This document shows, in pieces, positions 45,056 through 53,751 of a stretch of 64,000 nucleotides of DNA (position 1 is its first letter; each line of letters starts with the position of its first letter). Source of the stretch: an uncultured Sutterella sp. (GTDB taxonomy: Bacteria > Pseudomonadota > Gammaproteobacteria > Burkholderiales > Burkholderiaceae_F). The stretch is from contig URFF01000002.1 in assembly GCA_900546995.1 (NCBI GenBank), positions 11,952 to 75,951 of the forward strand. Direction: 5' to 3'. Position numbers and translations under genes: made by a program. The notes beneath the pieces are model-generated. The model was not told the DNA's origin, did not search any database, and was given only the letters and a program-made list of their open reading frames with translations.

Positions 45056-45763
45056 ATGACTCAAAAGCAAAGCCTTGTACAGTTAATTGACATTCACAAG
45101 CGCTATGGTCATGGCGAGGCGGCATTTTACGCACTGCAGGGGGTTAATTTTCAAATTGAGGAGGGTGACTTCGTGGCGGTCATGGGCCCTTCAGGGTCCG
45201 GTAAATCCACCTGCATGAATATTGTCGGGGCGCTTGATACGCCGACTTCGGGCCAGTACCTTTACCGTGGGGTTCATGTTGAGTTGATGACTCAAAATGA
45301 ACGGGCGCTTTTACGAAGGAAATATTTCGGTTTTATTTTCCAAGGGTTTAATCTATTGCCACGCACAACGGCTCTGGAAAATGTTGAGTTACCGCTTCTT
45401 TATCGTGGTGTTGCCCGTGAGGAGCGTCATCGTTTGGCACGTCAGGCGCTTGATCGGGTCGGTCTTTTGCGTTGGGAAAATCACACGCCAGGTGAACTGT
45501 CAGGCGGTCAACAACAGCGAGTGGCGATCGCCAGAGCGATTGTGTCTCGCCCTGAATTGCTTTTGGCTGATGAACCGACCGGCAGCTTGGATACCAAACG
45601 AAGCATTGAGATCATGCAGTTACTCAGGGACCTGAATGAGCAAGACGGGATCACTGTGGCACTGGTTACCCATGAACCCGATATGGCTCAATTTGCCAAG
45701 CGTATTGTGCACTTCAGGGACGGCAATATTGAATTGAGTCAGGGAGCCGGTCATGTGGGGTAA
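45056..45763 (+). CDS. MacB-type efflux ABC ATP-binding protein
   Basis: 235-residue nucleotide-binding subunit. Walker [21 protein letters not shown] is near residues 42-61, the signature [16 protein letters not shown] near 147, Walker B LLLADEPTGSLDTK near 167. It belongs to the LolD/MacB/FtsE-like class that pairs with FtsX-type permeases. In E. coli MacB the ATPase and permease are fused; here they are two genes overlapping by 11 bp. AAGGAG precedes the ATG. Confidence 0.93.
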   Translation: MTQKQSLVQLIDIHKRYGHGEAAFYALQGVNFQIEEGDFVAVMGPSGSGKSTCMNIVGALDTPTSGQYLYRGVHVELMTQNERALLRRKYFGFIFQGFNLLPRTTALENVELPLLYRGVAREERHRLARQALDRVGLLRWENHTPGELSGGQQQRVAIARAIVSRPELLLADEPTGSLDTKRSIEIMQLLRDLNEQDGITVALVTHEPDMAQFAKRIVHFRDGNIELSQGAGHVG

Positions 45764-46958
45764 TGCGTTTTTATTGGCTTTGCGACAAATTCGCCGTAAT
45801 CCGATGCGTTCACTGCTGACGGTGCTGGGGATTGTCATTGGGGTGGCGGCGGTTATCACGATGGTGACCGTCGGCAATGGCGCGACACAAGCCGTGCGTG
45901 AACAGATTGAAAGTTTGGGCAGCAATCAGCTTATGATTCGACCGGGGCAACGCATGGGACCGGGCGGAGCCGCCGGTGCCATTTCTTTTAAGTTGGAAGA
46001 TGTGGATGCGATTGCCAATCAAATTGCCGGCATTCGTGCCGTTGCTCCGCAACGCTCCACCACCATGACGGTGGTCGCTCAAGGACGAAATTGGTCGACT
46101 CAGGTGATTGGAAGCTCCAATCAATACTTCATTTTGGACAATCGTCAGCTAAGGGCCGGGCGCTACTTTGAAGTGCAGGAAGAAGCCTCCGGGGCGGCGG
46201 TTTGTGTCATTGGAACCACCATTCAGAAGGAAATTTTCGGTCAGGTCAATCCGGTGGGCGAGATGTTAAGGACCGGGAAATTTTCCTGTCGAATCGTTGG
46301 GGTCTTGGAAAGCAAAGGGCAGGCGGCAATCGGCGGTGACCAAGATGATTTAGTGGTGATGCCGATAACGACCTTTCAGCGACGGGTTTCCGGTAATAGT
46401 CGGGTTTCTGCCATTTTGATTTCAGTGGATTCGCAAATTGACCGCCAGATGTTAACCGAAAGTTTGCGAAGCCTGATGCGTGAAAGGCGTTCTTTATCGG
46501 ATACCGATGCCGATAACTTCATGATTTTGGATACCGAAGAAATCGCCCGACGCGTATCAAGTACGACGGAAATTATGACGATGTTATTGGGCGCGGTGGC
46601 AGCGGTCAGTTTGATTGTGGGCGGCATTGGCATCATGAACATTATGCTTGTCAGCGTGACGGAAAGAACTCGGGAAATCGGGGTACGGTTGGCGATCGGT
46701 GCGATGGCTCGGGAAGTCTTGATGCAATTTTTGATTGAAGCGGTCGTGCTTGGCGCCATGGGGGGCGTGATCGGTGTTTTAATTGCTTTTGTGGGCTCGA
46801 TTGTTTTATCGCATCTGATGAACATTCCCTTTATTTTCAATCCGGGAATCAATATGATTGCCTTCGGCTTCGCGGCATTGACGGGTATCATTTTCGGGTA
46901 TTTCCCAGCTCGCCGTGCGGCTCAGTTGGATCCAATTGAGGCAGTAAGACACGAATGA
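45753..46958 (+). CDS. MacB-type efflux ABC permease
   Basis: 401-residue mechanotransmission permease. The first helix lies in RSLLTVLGIVIGVAAVITMV near residues 19-38, a large periplasmic MacB core domain follows (about 40-270), then three helices with the FtsX motif GGIGIMNIMLVSVTERTREIG (about 290-310) and EAVVLGAMGGVIGVLIAFV. The final DPIEAVRHE is typical of MacB. Such pumps expel macrolides, peptides, siderophores or toxins. Its stop overlaps the start of the next gene as ATGA. Confidence 0.94.
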   Translation: MWGNAFLLALRQIRRNPMRSLLTVLGIVIGVAAVITMVTVGNGATQAVREQIESLGSNQLMIRPGQRMGPGGAAGAISFKLEDVDAIANQIAGIRAVAPQRSTTMTVVAQGRNWSTQVIGSSNQYFILDNRQLRAGRYFEVQEEASGAAVCVIGTTIQKEIFGQVNPVGEMLRTGKFSCRIVGVLESKGQAAIGGDQDDLVVMPITTFQRRVSGNSRVSAILISVDSQIDRQMLTESLRSLMRERRSLSDTDADNFMILDTEEIARRVSSTTEIMTMLLGAVAAVSLIVGGIGIMNIMLVSVTERTREIGVRLAIGAMAREVLMQFLIEAVVLGAMGGVIGVLIAFVGSIVLSHLMNIPFIFNPGINMIAFGFAALTGIIFGYFPARRAAQLDPIEAVRHE

Positions 46959-47890
46959 TTAAGAATTGTTTGGCCATTTTGGCGTTACTTTTTTCTCTAA
47001 CGGTGGCAGCAGCTGACTATCCAAAGGTCTTGAATATCACCTATGTGAAGGCTCCTTTTAATATCCAGAACATGGTGATGAAAGAGCAGGGGCTTTTGGA
47101 GAAGGAATTTCAAGCCGAAGGCATTCAAATTCATTGGATTCCGATCAAGGCTGGATTAAACCAGGTTCGTGGCATGGCTGCTGGCGAAATTGACATGGTC
47201 TCCGCCATGAATACCAGCACCTTGTTGATTGCCAACTCCGTGGGAAACCGAATTGTCATCGTTGACGGGGTTGCACATCCTGATAATACCTTTGCGTTGG
47301 TAGCAAAACCCGCTGTGGCGAAAAGTGTCGCCGAACTGAAAGGCAAGCGTGTGGTAGGCCCCAAGGGGACTGTGCTGCATCACATGCTTTTAGCCTCGTT
47401 GGTTCAAAACGACTTGTCGATGAAAGACGTTGATTTTGTTTCCATGAATTTACCCGCATCGCTTACGACACTTTTAAGCGGTCGAGCCGATGCGGCGTTA
47501 GTGGCTGCCGGAGGTTTATTAAAGGCGCAATCAGAGGGTTACGAGCCCATTGTGAAGGCTAAAGGTCTCATTGGGACAAACCTTGTTTTAGCCGCACGGG
47601 CGGATTTTGCCCAGCTCTATCCAGAAGTGGTAAGCCGAGTGGCTAAAGTCAACCGTGAGGCTTTGGCTTGGGCACAGAATCACCGGGATGAAGCGGTGGC
47701 ATTGGGCGCAAAAGCGCACGGCATTTCGATTTCTGAGGCTCAACAACTATTCGATTGGTCTGGGTTTTACGCGGATTTGACTGAAGAAGATGTGAAGGCG
47801 CTCGAAGAGAGTCAAGCGTTTCTCTTATCGGAAAAAATGATGACTCAGCCTGTGGACGTTCACTCGTTATTTTGGCCAAAGGCACCTTAA
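46955..47890 (+). CDS. NMT1/SsuA-like ABC substrate-binding protein
   Basis: 311 residues with a signal peptide (MIKNCLAILALLFSLTVAAA). The mature protein is a periplasmic binding fold of the nitrate/sulfonate/taurine type: KAPFNIQNMVMKEQGLLEKE near 31-50, GEIDMVSAMNTSTLLIANS near 85 and LKGKRVVGPKGTVLHHMLLA near 128. No importer permease or ATPase of the SsuBC type is nearby. The ATG overlaps the permease stop by 4 bp, so it is translated with the efflux genes. It could be a sensor or delivery protein for the pump, or serve an importer elsewhere. Confidence 0.87.
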   Translation: MIKNCLAILALLFSLTVAAADYPKVLNITYVKAPFNIQNMVMKEQGLLEKEFQAEGIQIHWIPIKAGLNQVRGMAAGEIDMVSAMNTSTLLIANSVGNRIVIVDGVAHPDNTFALVAKPAVAKSVAELKGKRVVGPKGTVLHHMLLASLVQNDLSMKDVDFVSMNLPASLTTLLSGRADAALVAAGGLLKAQSEGYEPIVKAKGLIGTNLVLAARADFAQLYPEVVSRVAKVNREALAWAQNHRDEAVALGAKAHGISISEAQQLFDWSGFYADLTEEDVKALEESQAFLLSEKMMTQPVDVHSLFWPKAP

Positions 47891-47892
47891 CA

Positions 47893-47931
47893 GAAAAAAT
47901 CCCGCACCAACTGATTGATGCGGGATTTGTC
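47893..47931. terminator. bidirectional terminator between the efflux operon and pyrE
   Basis: AAATCCCGCA (47897-47906) pairs with TGCGGGATTT (47919-47928) around a 12-nt loop. On the minus strand a T6 run follows, which suits pyrE; on the plus strand the stem itself ends in TTT. Confidence 0.8.
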
Positions 47932-47947
47932 TTAAAGACTCAACCGA

Positions 47948-48619
47948 TTAGTTTTCACGCGTTGTAGCGATCAAACCACGACGAGCAGCCCAAGTCCAGG
48001 GGGTCTTGAGCCATTCTTCAATCACGGCTTTTTGTTCTTCAGAAATCACACCCATGGTCACTGCTTTGGCCACAATGCGCTTGAATTCAATCATGCGGTG
48101 AGCTTGGATGCCGGCGTCTTTGAAGAGTTCGGCGGTTTCGCTCATGTCAAAGTTCGTGATGCTCACGCAATCGGTGACGATGGCGCCTTCTTCGCGAAGC
48201 GTTTTGATCGCATCAAGGCAAGATAAGCCCGTGGAAATATGGTCTTCGATAATCAATACGCGCAAGCCCTTGACGCTACCGCCTTCAATACGGTCGAGAT
48301 CGCCGTAGGTTTTGGCGCGTTGGCGCACATAAATCATCGGGCAATTTAAACGATAGGCCAATGCGGCGCTGTGGGTTAAACCACCGGCGTCCACACCGGC
48401 GATCATGTCGTACTTCAAGCCCCAAGCGTCAATTAAGGAGGCCATGGTTTCGATCACATCGTGCCAAGCGTCCGGATGAGTGATCAATTTGCGGTTATCC
48501 ACATAAATCGGCGTAACCAAGCCGGACTTCAAGCGAAGCGGTTCTTCGGTTAAGAAAGCCACTGCGTTTAACGAGAGCAGGTTTTCGATCAGAATGTTTT
48601 CAGCAAGCATAGACGGCAT
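47948..48619 (-). CDS. pyrE: orotate phosphoribosyltransferase
   Basis: 223 residues from ATG 48619 (GGAG eight bases upstream). Joins orotate and PRPP to OMP in pyrimidine synthesis. LRLKSGLVTPIYVDNRKLI near 22-40 and the PRPP motif VLIIEDHISTGLS near 126 are the OPRT signatures; the catalytic loop reads RQRAKTYGD, somewhat unlike the KDHGEGG of E. coli. The family includes other phosphoribosyltransferases, but the attenuator upstream of the operon favours a pyrimidine role. It follows the amidohydrolase by 17 bp. Confidence 0.88.
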   Translation of the reverse strand: MPSMLAENILIENLLSLNAVAFLTEEPLRLKSGLVTPIYVDNRKLITHPDAWHDVIETMASLIDAWGLKYDMIAGVDAGGLTHSAALAYRLNCPMIYVRQRAKTYGDLDRIEGGSVKGLRVLIIEDHISTGLSCLDAIKTLREEGAIVTDCVSITNFDMSETAELFKDAGIQAHRMIEFKRIVAKAVTMGVISEEQKAVIEEWLKTPWTWAARRGLIATTREN

Positions 48620-48636
48620 GTTTGTTTCTCCTCTCA

Positions 48637-49647
48637 TTATTTCTTAGCCAACGGGGCATACGGTTCAATACCGAGGGCCATGCGGCCGTTGCGGGTGGCA
48701 ATTTCCACTAAATCTTCGAATTGGTCATAACGGCAGCCGGTGGCCATCAACGTGAGTTCATGCCACATATCGCCGCCATTCCAAGGCACCATGGCGTCAG
48801 CAACGTTGTCAACACCAATTGCCACGCGAACACCGGCCGGAACCAATTCGTCGACCGGGGTCATGGAGTTATGCAACGGTCCCACCGCTTCAGTACGCGG
48901 GGTGTCGATCCAGGCGGTCGGGCAGGCGATCATCATCACACCGGCTTCACGCATGAGCTCGTAGAGGCGTTGGCGATACTTCTTGGAGTGAGCGGCGATG
49001 GAAATACCGTGCACGCCGACCACGCGACCTTGAAGACCGAATTCGATGGTCTTTAAGCACATTTGTTCCGTTTCGTATTCCACGGCTTGGTTGAATTGGT
49101 CAACGTGGGCGTGGACCATCTTGCCTTGCTCTTTGGCCGTGCCCATGATGATGTTCCAAGCTTCGTCAGCCTTGCCATAGTCGCGTTCGTCACGCTTCGG
49201 TAAGGCACCGATGATGTCAACGAGTTCGGCACCGATATCGAACCACTTGCGGGCTTCGGGTTCAATCACGCCTTTTAAGGTTTGATTGGCAAACTTCACC
49301 GTGATTTGATCCTTATAGTGTTCACGAGCCTTCATACCGGCGATGATGGCGCGGTCTTCACTTTGCGGGTCAATGTCAACGAACGTGCAAAGGCCCGTAA
49401 CGCCTTGGCTGATCATCAGCTCGAACATGGTCGAGAAACGGGCATAAAAATCTTCAACGGTTGATTCGCGTTTCAGACGGTCCAAAGCGTCCCACTTTTG
49501 CTGCAACGTGCAGGTACGACGCATTTCCATGATTTCCGGGCTCAACGTGAAGGAACGGTCAGCGTGAGCGTGCGTATTGACCCAGCCACCGTTGGCCTTA
49601 ATCATCGGCTCCAACATGGCACGGACGGTATTCGGTGTTGCGTTCAT
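48637..49647 (-). CDS. CodA-like amidohydrolase, substrate uncertain
   Basis: 336-residue TIM-barrel amidohydrolase of the cytosine deaminase type. Metal ligands are His26 and His28 in NTHAHAD, His181 in VHAHVDQF (aligned with HCDE of E. coli CodA), His213 in GVHGISIAAHS and Asp280 in IGVDNVADAM. The catalytic Glu of CodA (E217) corresponds to Gln184 here, so cytosine deamination in the known way is doubtful. It is cotranscribed with pyrE behind a pyrimidine-type attenuator, which points to a pyrimidine-related base, hydantoin or ring amide as substrate. This is inference. Confidence 0.82.
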   Translation of the reverse strand: MNATPNTVRAMLEPMIKANGGWVNTHAHADRSFTLSPEIMEMRRTCTLQQKWDALDRLKRESTVEDFYARFSTMFELMISQGVTGLCTFVDIDPQSEDRAIIAGMKAREHYKDQITVKFANQTLKGVIEPEARKWFDIGAELVDIIGALPKRDERDYGKADEAWNIIMGTAKEQGKMVHAHVDQFNQAVEYETEQMCLKTIEFGLQGRVVGVHGISIAAHSKKYRQRLYELMREAGVMMIACPTAWIDTPRTEAVGPLHNSMTPVDELVPAGVRVAIGVDNVADAMVPWNGGDMWHELTLMATGCRYDQFEDLVEIATRNGRMALGIEPYAPLAKK

Positions 49648-49686
49648 TGCTCTCTCTCTAAAAGTTGGTTAATCACAAGACGGCCT

Positions 49687-49720
49687 AAAAAAACGGCAAT
49701 CCTCAAAAAGGATTGCCGTT
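49687..49720 (-). terminator. attenuator terminator in the leader of the amidohydrolase-pyrE operon
   Basis: AACGGCAATCCT (49692-49703) and AGGATTGCCGTT (49709-49720) form a perfect 12-bp stem with a 5-nt loop. On the minus strand a T7 run follows at once (49693-49687). It lies 40 bp before the amidohydrolase start and downstream of ssb, which has its own terminator, so its place is the 5' leader of the operon. Confidence 0.85.
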
Positions 49721-49795
49721 AAAAAATACATCCCCCGTCGCTTTATACAAAGCGGCTCGTTCGCGTCGTGCTCGGGCGTGTACGGAGGAATACAT
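49703..49795 (-). CDS. 30-residue leader peptide for transcription attenuation
   Basis: An ATG at 49795 has AAGGTGA five bases upstream and opens 30 codons, rich in Arg and Ala in the first half (MYSSVHARARRERAALYKAT) and ending GDVFFNGNPF. The Phe-Phe codons are the U6 tract (49726-49721); the last codons are the 5' arm of the attenuator; the TGA (49705-49703) sits in its loop and first 3'-arm base. A ribosome close behind RNA polymerase would therefore block terminator formation. The hairpin CGCTTT-GTAT-AAAGCG just before the U tract can act as a pause signal. This layout is known from E. coli pyrBI; here it is read from sequence only. Confidence 0.7.
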   Translation of the reverse strand: MYSSVHARARRERAALYKATGDVFFNGNPF

Positions 49796-49814
49796 AAAGT
49801 TCACCTTGACCCTT

Positions 49815-49839
49815 ACGGGTTAAAAACACATTAACCCGT
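49815..49839 (-). other. 5' hairpin of the leader transcript
   Basis: ACGGGTTAA (49815-49823) and TTAACCCGT (49831-49839) form a 9-bp inverted repeat with a 7-nt loop, just upstream of the leader-peptide ribosome binding site. A TAAAAT -10-like element lies just before it on the minus strand (near 49841-49846). It could be a stabilising 5' hairpin or an operator near the transcription start. Confidence 0.4.
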
Positions 49840-49989
49840 CATTTTATCCCAAAAGATGGTTAAATTTCCAGGTTTTGTTTGATTTAATTTTTTGGATATT
49901 CAAATAGATTTTTTAAAACAAACAGATAACCAATCCATACCAAGTATAAAGTGCTTCTCAAGTAGAGACAAATCTCGAGCTAAATCGAG

Positions 49990-50025
49990 CAAACAAAAAA
50001 ACCTGCCGACAGGCGACAGGTTTTT
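49990..50025 (-). terminator. intrinsic terminator after ssb
   Basis: AAAAACCTG (49997-50005) pairs with CAGGTTTTT (50017-50025) around an 11-nt loop; on the minus strand the stem runs into a T7 tract. It lies 20 bp past the ssb stop. The stretch from here to 49846 is AT-rich and holds no gene. Confidence 0.8.
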
Positions 50026-50044
50026 CATACGAGCTCGATCTTCT

Positions 50045-50545
50045 TTAGAAGGGGATATCTTCGTCCAAGTTATCCAAGCTACCGCCAACTGGAGAAGGAA
50101 TGGATTCGGTGTGGCGTTGTTGATAGTTCGCAGCCGGAGCGTGTTCCGTGTGAGCTGGAGCCGGACGACGCGGAGCCGATTCAAAACCACCGGCCGGTGC
50201 ATCGGTACGTTCACGAGAACCAAGCATTTGCATGGATTCGGCAATGATTTCCGTGGAGTAGCGATCTTGTCCATCCGGACCTTGCCACTTACGGGTGCGT
50301 AAACGACCTTCCACATAAACGGGGCGGCCCTTACGGAGGTATTCTGCAGCGATTTCAGCTTGGCGACCGAAGAAAACGACACGGTGCCATTCCGTTTCTT
50401 CTTGCGGTTGACCGTTCGAATCCTTATAGCGACGCGAAGTGGCGACCGTGATCGTGGTGATTGCCGTACCGCCTTCGGCCGTGTAGCGGGTATCCGGGTC
50501 TCTTCCCAAATTACCAATAATGATGACTTTATTGACTGAAGCCAT
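50045..50545 (-). CDS. ssb: single-stranded DNA-binding protein
   Basis: 166 residues. An N-terminal OB fold ([57 protein letters not shown]) is followed by a Gly/Pro/Gln-poor linker and the conserved acidic tip DEDIPF that recruits replication and repair proteins. It coats single-stranded DNA in replication, recombination and repair. It is divergent from uvrA, the usual neighbour in proteobacteria, across a 344-bp spacer. Confidence 0.97.
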   Translation of the reverse strand: MASVNKVIIIGNLGRDPDTRYTAEGGTAITTITVATSRRYKDSNGQPQEETEWHRVVFFGRQAEIAAEYLRKGRPVYVEGRLRTRKWQGPDGQDRYSTEIIAESMQMLGSRERTDAPAGGFESAPRRPAPAHTEHAPAANYQQRHTESIPSPVGGSLDNLDEDIPF

Positions 50546-50889
50546 AATCTTTCATTCCCAAAAACTTGATGCCGATATAAGGGGCATCGAATATACGCAA
50601 CCCGAAAAAATCAATTCCGATCGTATGGATCGTTTGGTGGAATTTGATATCGCTTTCGGGAGCATATCGAAAATATGCTAGGCGTTATTTTGAAGTAACC
50701 GGAAGAAAAAATCCACAAAAAAGCGGATTTCCGTCCTATTGAGTGGCCAAACTAGCCGTTTAGTCCCACCGAGGTGTTTAGCTTTTCAGGATAACGTCTC
50801 GACGGTGTTGATTTGTTAACGTTTTTTGCCCGAATAAGTTGCTCAGAATACAATCCGATTGAACAGAAAAAATAGCGATTAAGGTCTGT
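50546..50889. promoter_or_regulatory. divergent ssb-uvrA regulatory region
   Basis: 344 bp without a gene. On the plus strand TTGCCC (50826-50831) and TACAAT (50849-50854) with 17-bp spacing make a good sigma-70 promoter for uvrA. AGCATAT (50661-50667) and ATATGCT (50673-50679) form a 7-bp inverted repeat that could be an operator or hairpin. A further GATGCC/GGCATC pair lies near 50568-50588 before ssb. I found no CTGT-N8-ACAG LexA box. Confidence 0.6.
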
Positions 50890-53718
50890 ATGTCTGAAGA
50901 AATTCGAATTCGCGGTGCGCGAACCCATAATTTAAAAAATATTGACCTGGATATTCCTCGTGGCAAGCTCGTCGTGATTACTGGCTTATCAGGATCCGGG
51001 AAAAGCTCTTTGGCCTTTGACACGTTATATGCCGAGGGACAGCGCCGCTATGTGGAAAGCTTATCAGCTTATGCCAGACAGTTTTTGGATTTGATGGAGC
51101 GGCCCGATGTTGATTTGATTGAGGGATTGTCTCCTGCGATTGCCATAGAACAAAAGTCAGGGAACCCGAACCCTCGCTCAACCGTCGGTACGATTACAGA
51201 AATCATGGACTACTTGCGGCTTTTATTTGCCCGAGTTGGCGTTCCCTATTGCCCGATTCATCATTTGCCGTTGGTTGCGACACCCGTTTCCGAGATGGTG
51301 GATCAAACGCTCGCGCGTCCGCAACTAAGCAAAATCATGGTGCTTGCCCCGTTACTGAGGGAGCAATCAGTGCCAGACTTCAATTTTTTCATTGATCTTC
51401 AAACACAAGGCTTCATTCGTTTTCGTATTGACGGTGAAATCTACGAGGCAGCGGATTTGCCCGAAATCGATCGAATGCCACATGACGTTGATGTGATTGT
51501 CGATAGGCTGCGAGTCAGAGCCGATGCGAAGCAACGTTTAGCCGAAAGTTTGGAAACCGCGTTGCGCTTAACCGGTGGTCGGGTGGTGGTTGAAGATATG
51601 CAGTCGGGCGAGGCCCAGGCTTTTTCGAGCTACTACTGTTGCCCTGAATGTGGCTTTAGCGTAACGGAATTAGAGCCGCGACTGTTTTCCTTTAATAATC
51701 CCAAAGGCGCGTGTCCTGATTGCGGAGGACTTGGGGAAAAAATGGTGTTTACTGAAGAAAGCGTGGTCAGACACCCAGAGCTCTCGCTAAGCTCAGGCGC
51801 CATTCATGGTTGGGATCGGCGAAATCTCTATAACTTTGATCTGATCGAGGCGGTGGCAAAAGCGTTGCAATTTAGTGTTGACACACCCTGGAATCAATTA
51901 AAGCCTGAGCAACGTCACGCCTTACTTTTCGGCTTAGGGGAGAAAATGATCGATATGCCCTATCGCCGAAATGGAGAATTGCATTGGCAAAAGGGACCGT
52001 TTGAAGGGGTTATCGCTATTTTGGAGAGACGTTTTTCTGAAACAAAAAGTGAAACCGTTAAAGAGGAACTCAATCGTTACCGGGTTTTAAAACCTTGTCC
52101 GACTTGCCACGGGACCCGTTTGACGCAAGCGGCACGCCACGTTTTTATCGGTGAAGGTGAACAGAAAAAAGCCATCTATGAAATCAGCGCTATGTCGCTA
52201 GAGCAAGCGAAGGAGTATTTCGAGCAACTGCAGATTAAGGGGACCCGAAGCGAGGTGGCAAGAAAACTCATTGACGGGATTGCCCAGCGATTGCAATTTC
52301 TCAATGATGTCGGTCTTGGATACCTGTGTTTGGATCGCCGAGCCGATACATTGTCCGGTGGTGAAGCGCAGCGAATTCGACTGGCTAGTCAGATCGGATC
52401 AGGTTTAACCGGTGTGATGTACGTGCTTGATGAGCCCTCCATCGGATTGCACCAGTGCGATAACGATAAGCTCATTGAAACAATGAAGCGACTTCGGGAT
52501 TTGGGAAATTCCGTGATTGTGGTTGAGCACGATGAGGATACCATTCGCGCTGCCGATTTCGTGGTCGATATGGGGCCCGGAGCCGGTGAGTTAGGCGGAC
52601 GGGTTGTCGCAGCCGGAAGTCCGACTGAAATTGAAGCGTCCGGCTCTTTGACCGGTCTTTACTTAAGCGGAAAAAAGACGATCGAGATTGATAAAAAACG
52701 TCGCAAATCGGAGCATTTTTTGCGTGTGATCGGCGCACACGGTCATAACCTAAAGAATGTGACTTTGGAGATTCCCCAGGGGCTTGTGACGGTGGTGACA
52801 GGGGTTTCTGGCTCTGGGAAATCGACCTTGATTAACGATACGCTTTATCGGATTGCCGCCAAAACGTTTTATCGGGCAAGCGCTGAACCCGAACCCTATG
52901 ACAGTGTTGAGGGATTGGAGCTTTTTGATAAAGTCGTGAATGTGGATCAAAGCCCCATCGGTCGATCACCGCGCTCAAACCCGGCAACTTATACGGGGCT
53001 TTTCACGCCGATACGGGAAATTTTTGCTCAGACGCCGACCGCTCGCGAGCGGGGTTACGACGCGGGGCGTTTTAGTTTCAACGTCCGAGGCGGTCGCTGT
53101 GAGGCCTGTCAGGGGGATGGTTTTATTCGGGTCGAAATGAACTTCTTACCGGATATGTATGTCCCCTGTGAGGTCTGTCATGGTAAGCGCTACAACCGAG
53201 AAACGCTTGAAGTCCTCTATAAGGGGCTTAACATTTCTCAGGTTTTGGATTTGACTGTTGATGAGGCGGCAGAGCTTTTCTCGGCCCATCCGGTCATTAC
53301 CCGGAAACTGCAAACGCTGCGCGACGTTGGTTTGGGTTATGTGCGTTTAGGCCAGAGCGCACTCACTCTTTCGGGGGGTGAAGCCCAACGAATGAAGTTG
53401 GCGTTGGAGCTATCGAAAAAGGACACGACGCGCACGCTTTATATTCTTGACGAACCGACGACGGGATTACATTTTGAAGATGTTCAGATGCTCATTCGCG
53501 TTATCGGTAAGTTGCGTGATGCGGGCAATACGGTGGTGATTATTGAGCATAATCTGGATGTCATCGCGTCGGCTGATTGGGTGGTTGATTTGGGGCCCAA
53601 AGGAGGAGAGGCCGGCGGCGAGATTGTGGCGGTGGGAACACCCTCGCAGATAGCGAAAAATAAAGCCAGTGTGACCGGCCAGTATTTGAAACGGCACCTC
53701 AAGGCCCGCGCCAAATAA
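50890..53718 (+). CDS. uvrA: excinuclease ABC subunit A
   Basis: 942-residue DNA damage sensor of nucleotide excision repair. Two ABC modules: Walker [18 protein letters not shown] near residues 30-46 and [17 protein letters not shown] near 636-652; signatures [16 protein letters not shown] and [16 protein letters not shown]. Zinc-binding Cys pairs CCPECGF...CPDCGG and CEACQGDGF...CEVCHGKR are intact. AAGG precedes the ATG by five bases. Length is normal and the gene is complete. Confidence 0.98.
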   Translation: MSEEIRIRGARTHNLKNIDLDIPRGKLVVITGLSGSGKSSLAFDTLYAEGQRRYVESLSAYARQFLDLMERPDVDLIEGLSPAIAIEQKSGNPNPRSTVGTITEIMDYLRLLFARVGVPYCPIHHLPLVATPVSEMVDQTLARPQLSKIMVLAPLLREQSVPDFNFFIDLQTQGFIRFRIDGEIYEAADLPEIDRMPHDVDVIVDRLRVRADAKQRLAESLETALRLTGGRVVVEDMQSGEAQAFSSYYCCPECGFSVTELEPRLFSFNNPKGACPDCGGLGEKMVFTEESVVRHPELSLSSGAIHGWDRRNLYNFDLIEAVAKALQFSVDTPWNQLKPEQRHALLFGLGEKMIDMPYRRNGELHWQKGPFEGVIAILERRFSETKSETVKEELNRYRVLKPCPTCHGTRLTQAARHVFIGEGEQKKAIYEISAMSLEQAKEYFEQLQIKGTRSEVARKLIDGIAQRLQFLNDVGLGYLCLDRRADTLSGGEAQRIRLASQIGSGLTGVMYVLDEPSIGLHQCDNDKLIETMKRLRDLGNSVIVVEHDEDTIRAADFVVDMGPGAGELGGRVVAAGSPTEIEASGSLTGLYLSGKKTIEIDKKRRKSEHFLRVIGAHGHNLKNVTLEIPQGLVTVVTGVSGSGKSTLINDTLYRIAAKTFYRASAEPEPYDSVEGLELFDKVVNVDQSPIGRSPRSNPATYTGLFTPIREIFAQTPTARERGYDAGRFSFNVRGGRCEACQGDGFIRVEMNFLPDMYVPCEVCHGKRYNRETLEVLYKGLNISQVLDLTVDEAAELFSAHPVITRKLQTLRDVGLGYVRLGQSALTLSGGEAQRMKLALELSKKDTTRTLYILDEPTTGLHFEDVQMLIRVIGKLRDAGNTVVIIEHNLDVIASADWVVDLGPKGGEAGGEIVAVGTPSQIAKNKASVTGQYLKRHLKARAK

Positions 53719-53720
53719 CA

Positions 53721-53743
53721 CCAAGAGGCTGATAGCCTCTTGG
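53721..53743. terminator. hairpin between uvrA and galE
   Basis: CCAAGAGGCT (53721-53730) and AGCCTCTTGG (53734-53743) form a 10-bp stem with a 3-nt GAT loop between the convergent stops. U tracts are weak on both sides (TGTTATTT on the minus strand), so it may work in both directions with moderate efficiency. Confidence 0.55.
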
Positions 53744-53751
53744 CGGTTCAA

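Noticed and set aside
46955..47890. Part of a complete sulfonate or thiamine-precursor importer
   Set aside because: No matching permease or ATPase in the window; the neighbouring ABC proteins are MacB-type exporters.
49687..49850. Metabolite riboswitch in front of the amidohydrolase
   Set aside because: I recognise no known aptamer, while a leader peptide with ribosome binding site, U tract and terminator explains the whole stretch.
50546..50889. LexA-controlled SOS promoter of uvrA
   Set aside because: No CTGT-N8-ACAG match was found by reading both strands.
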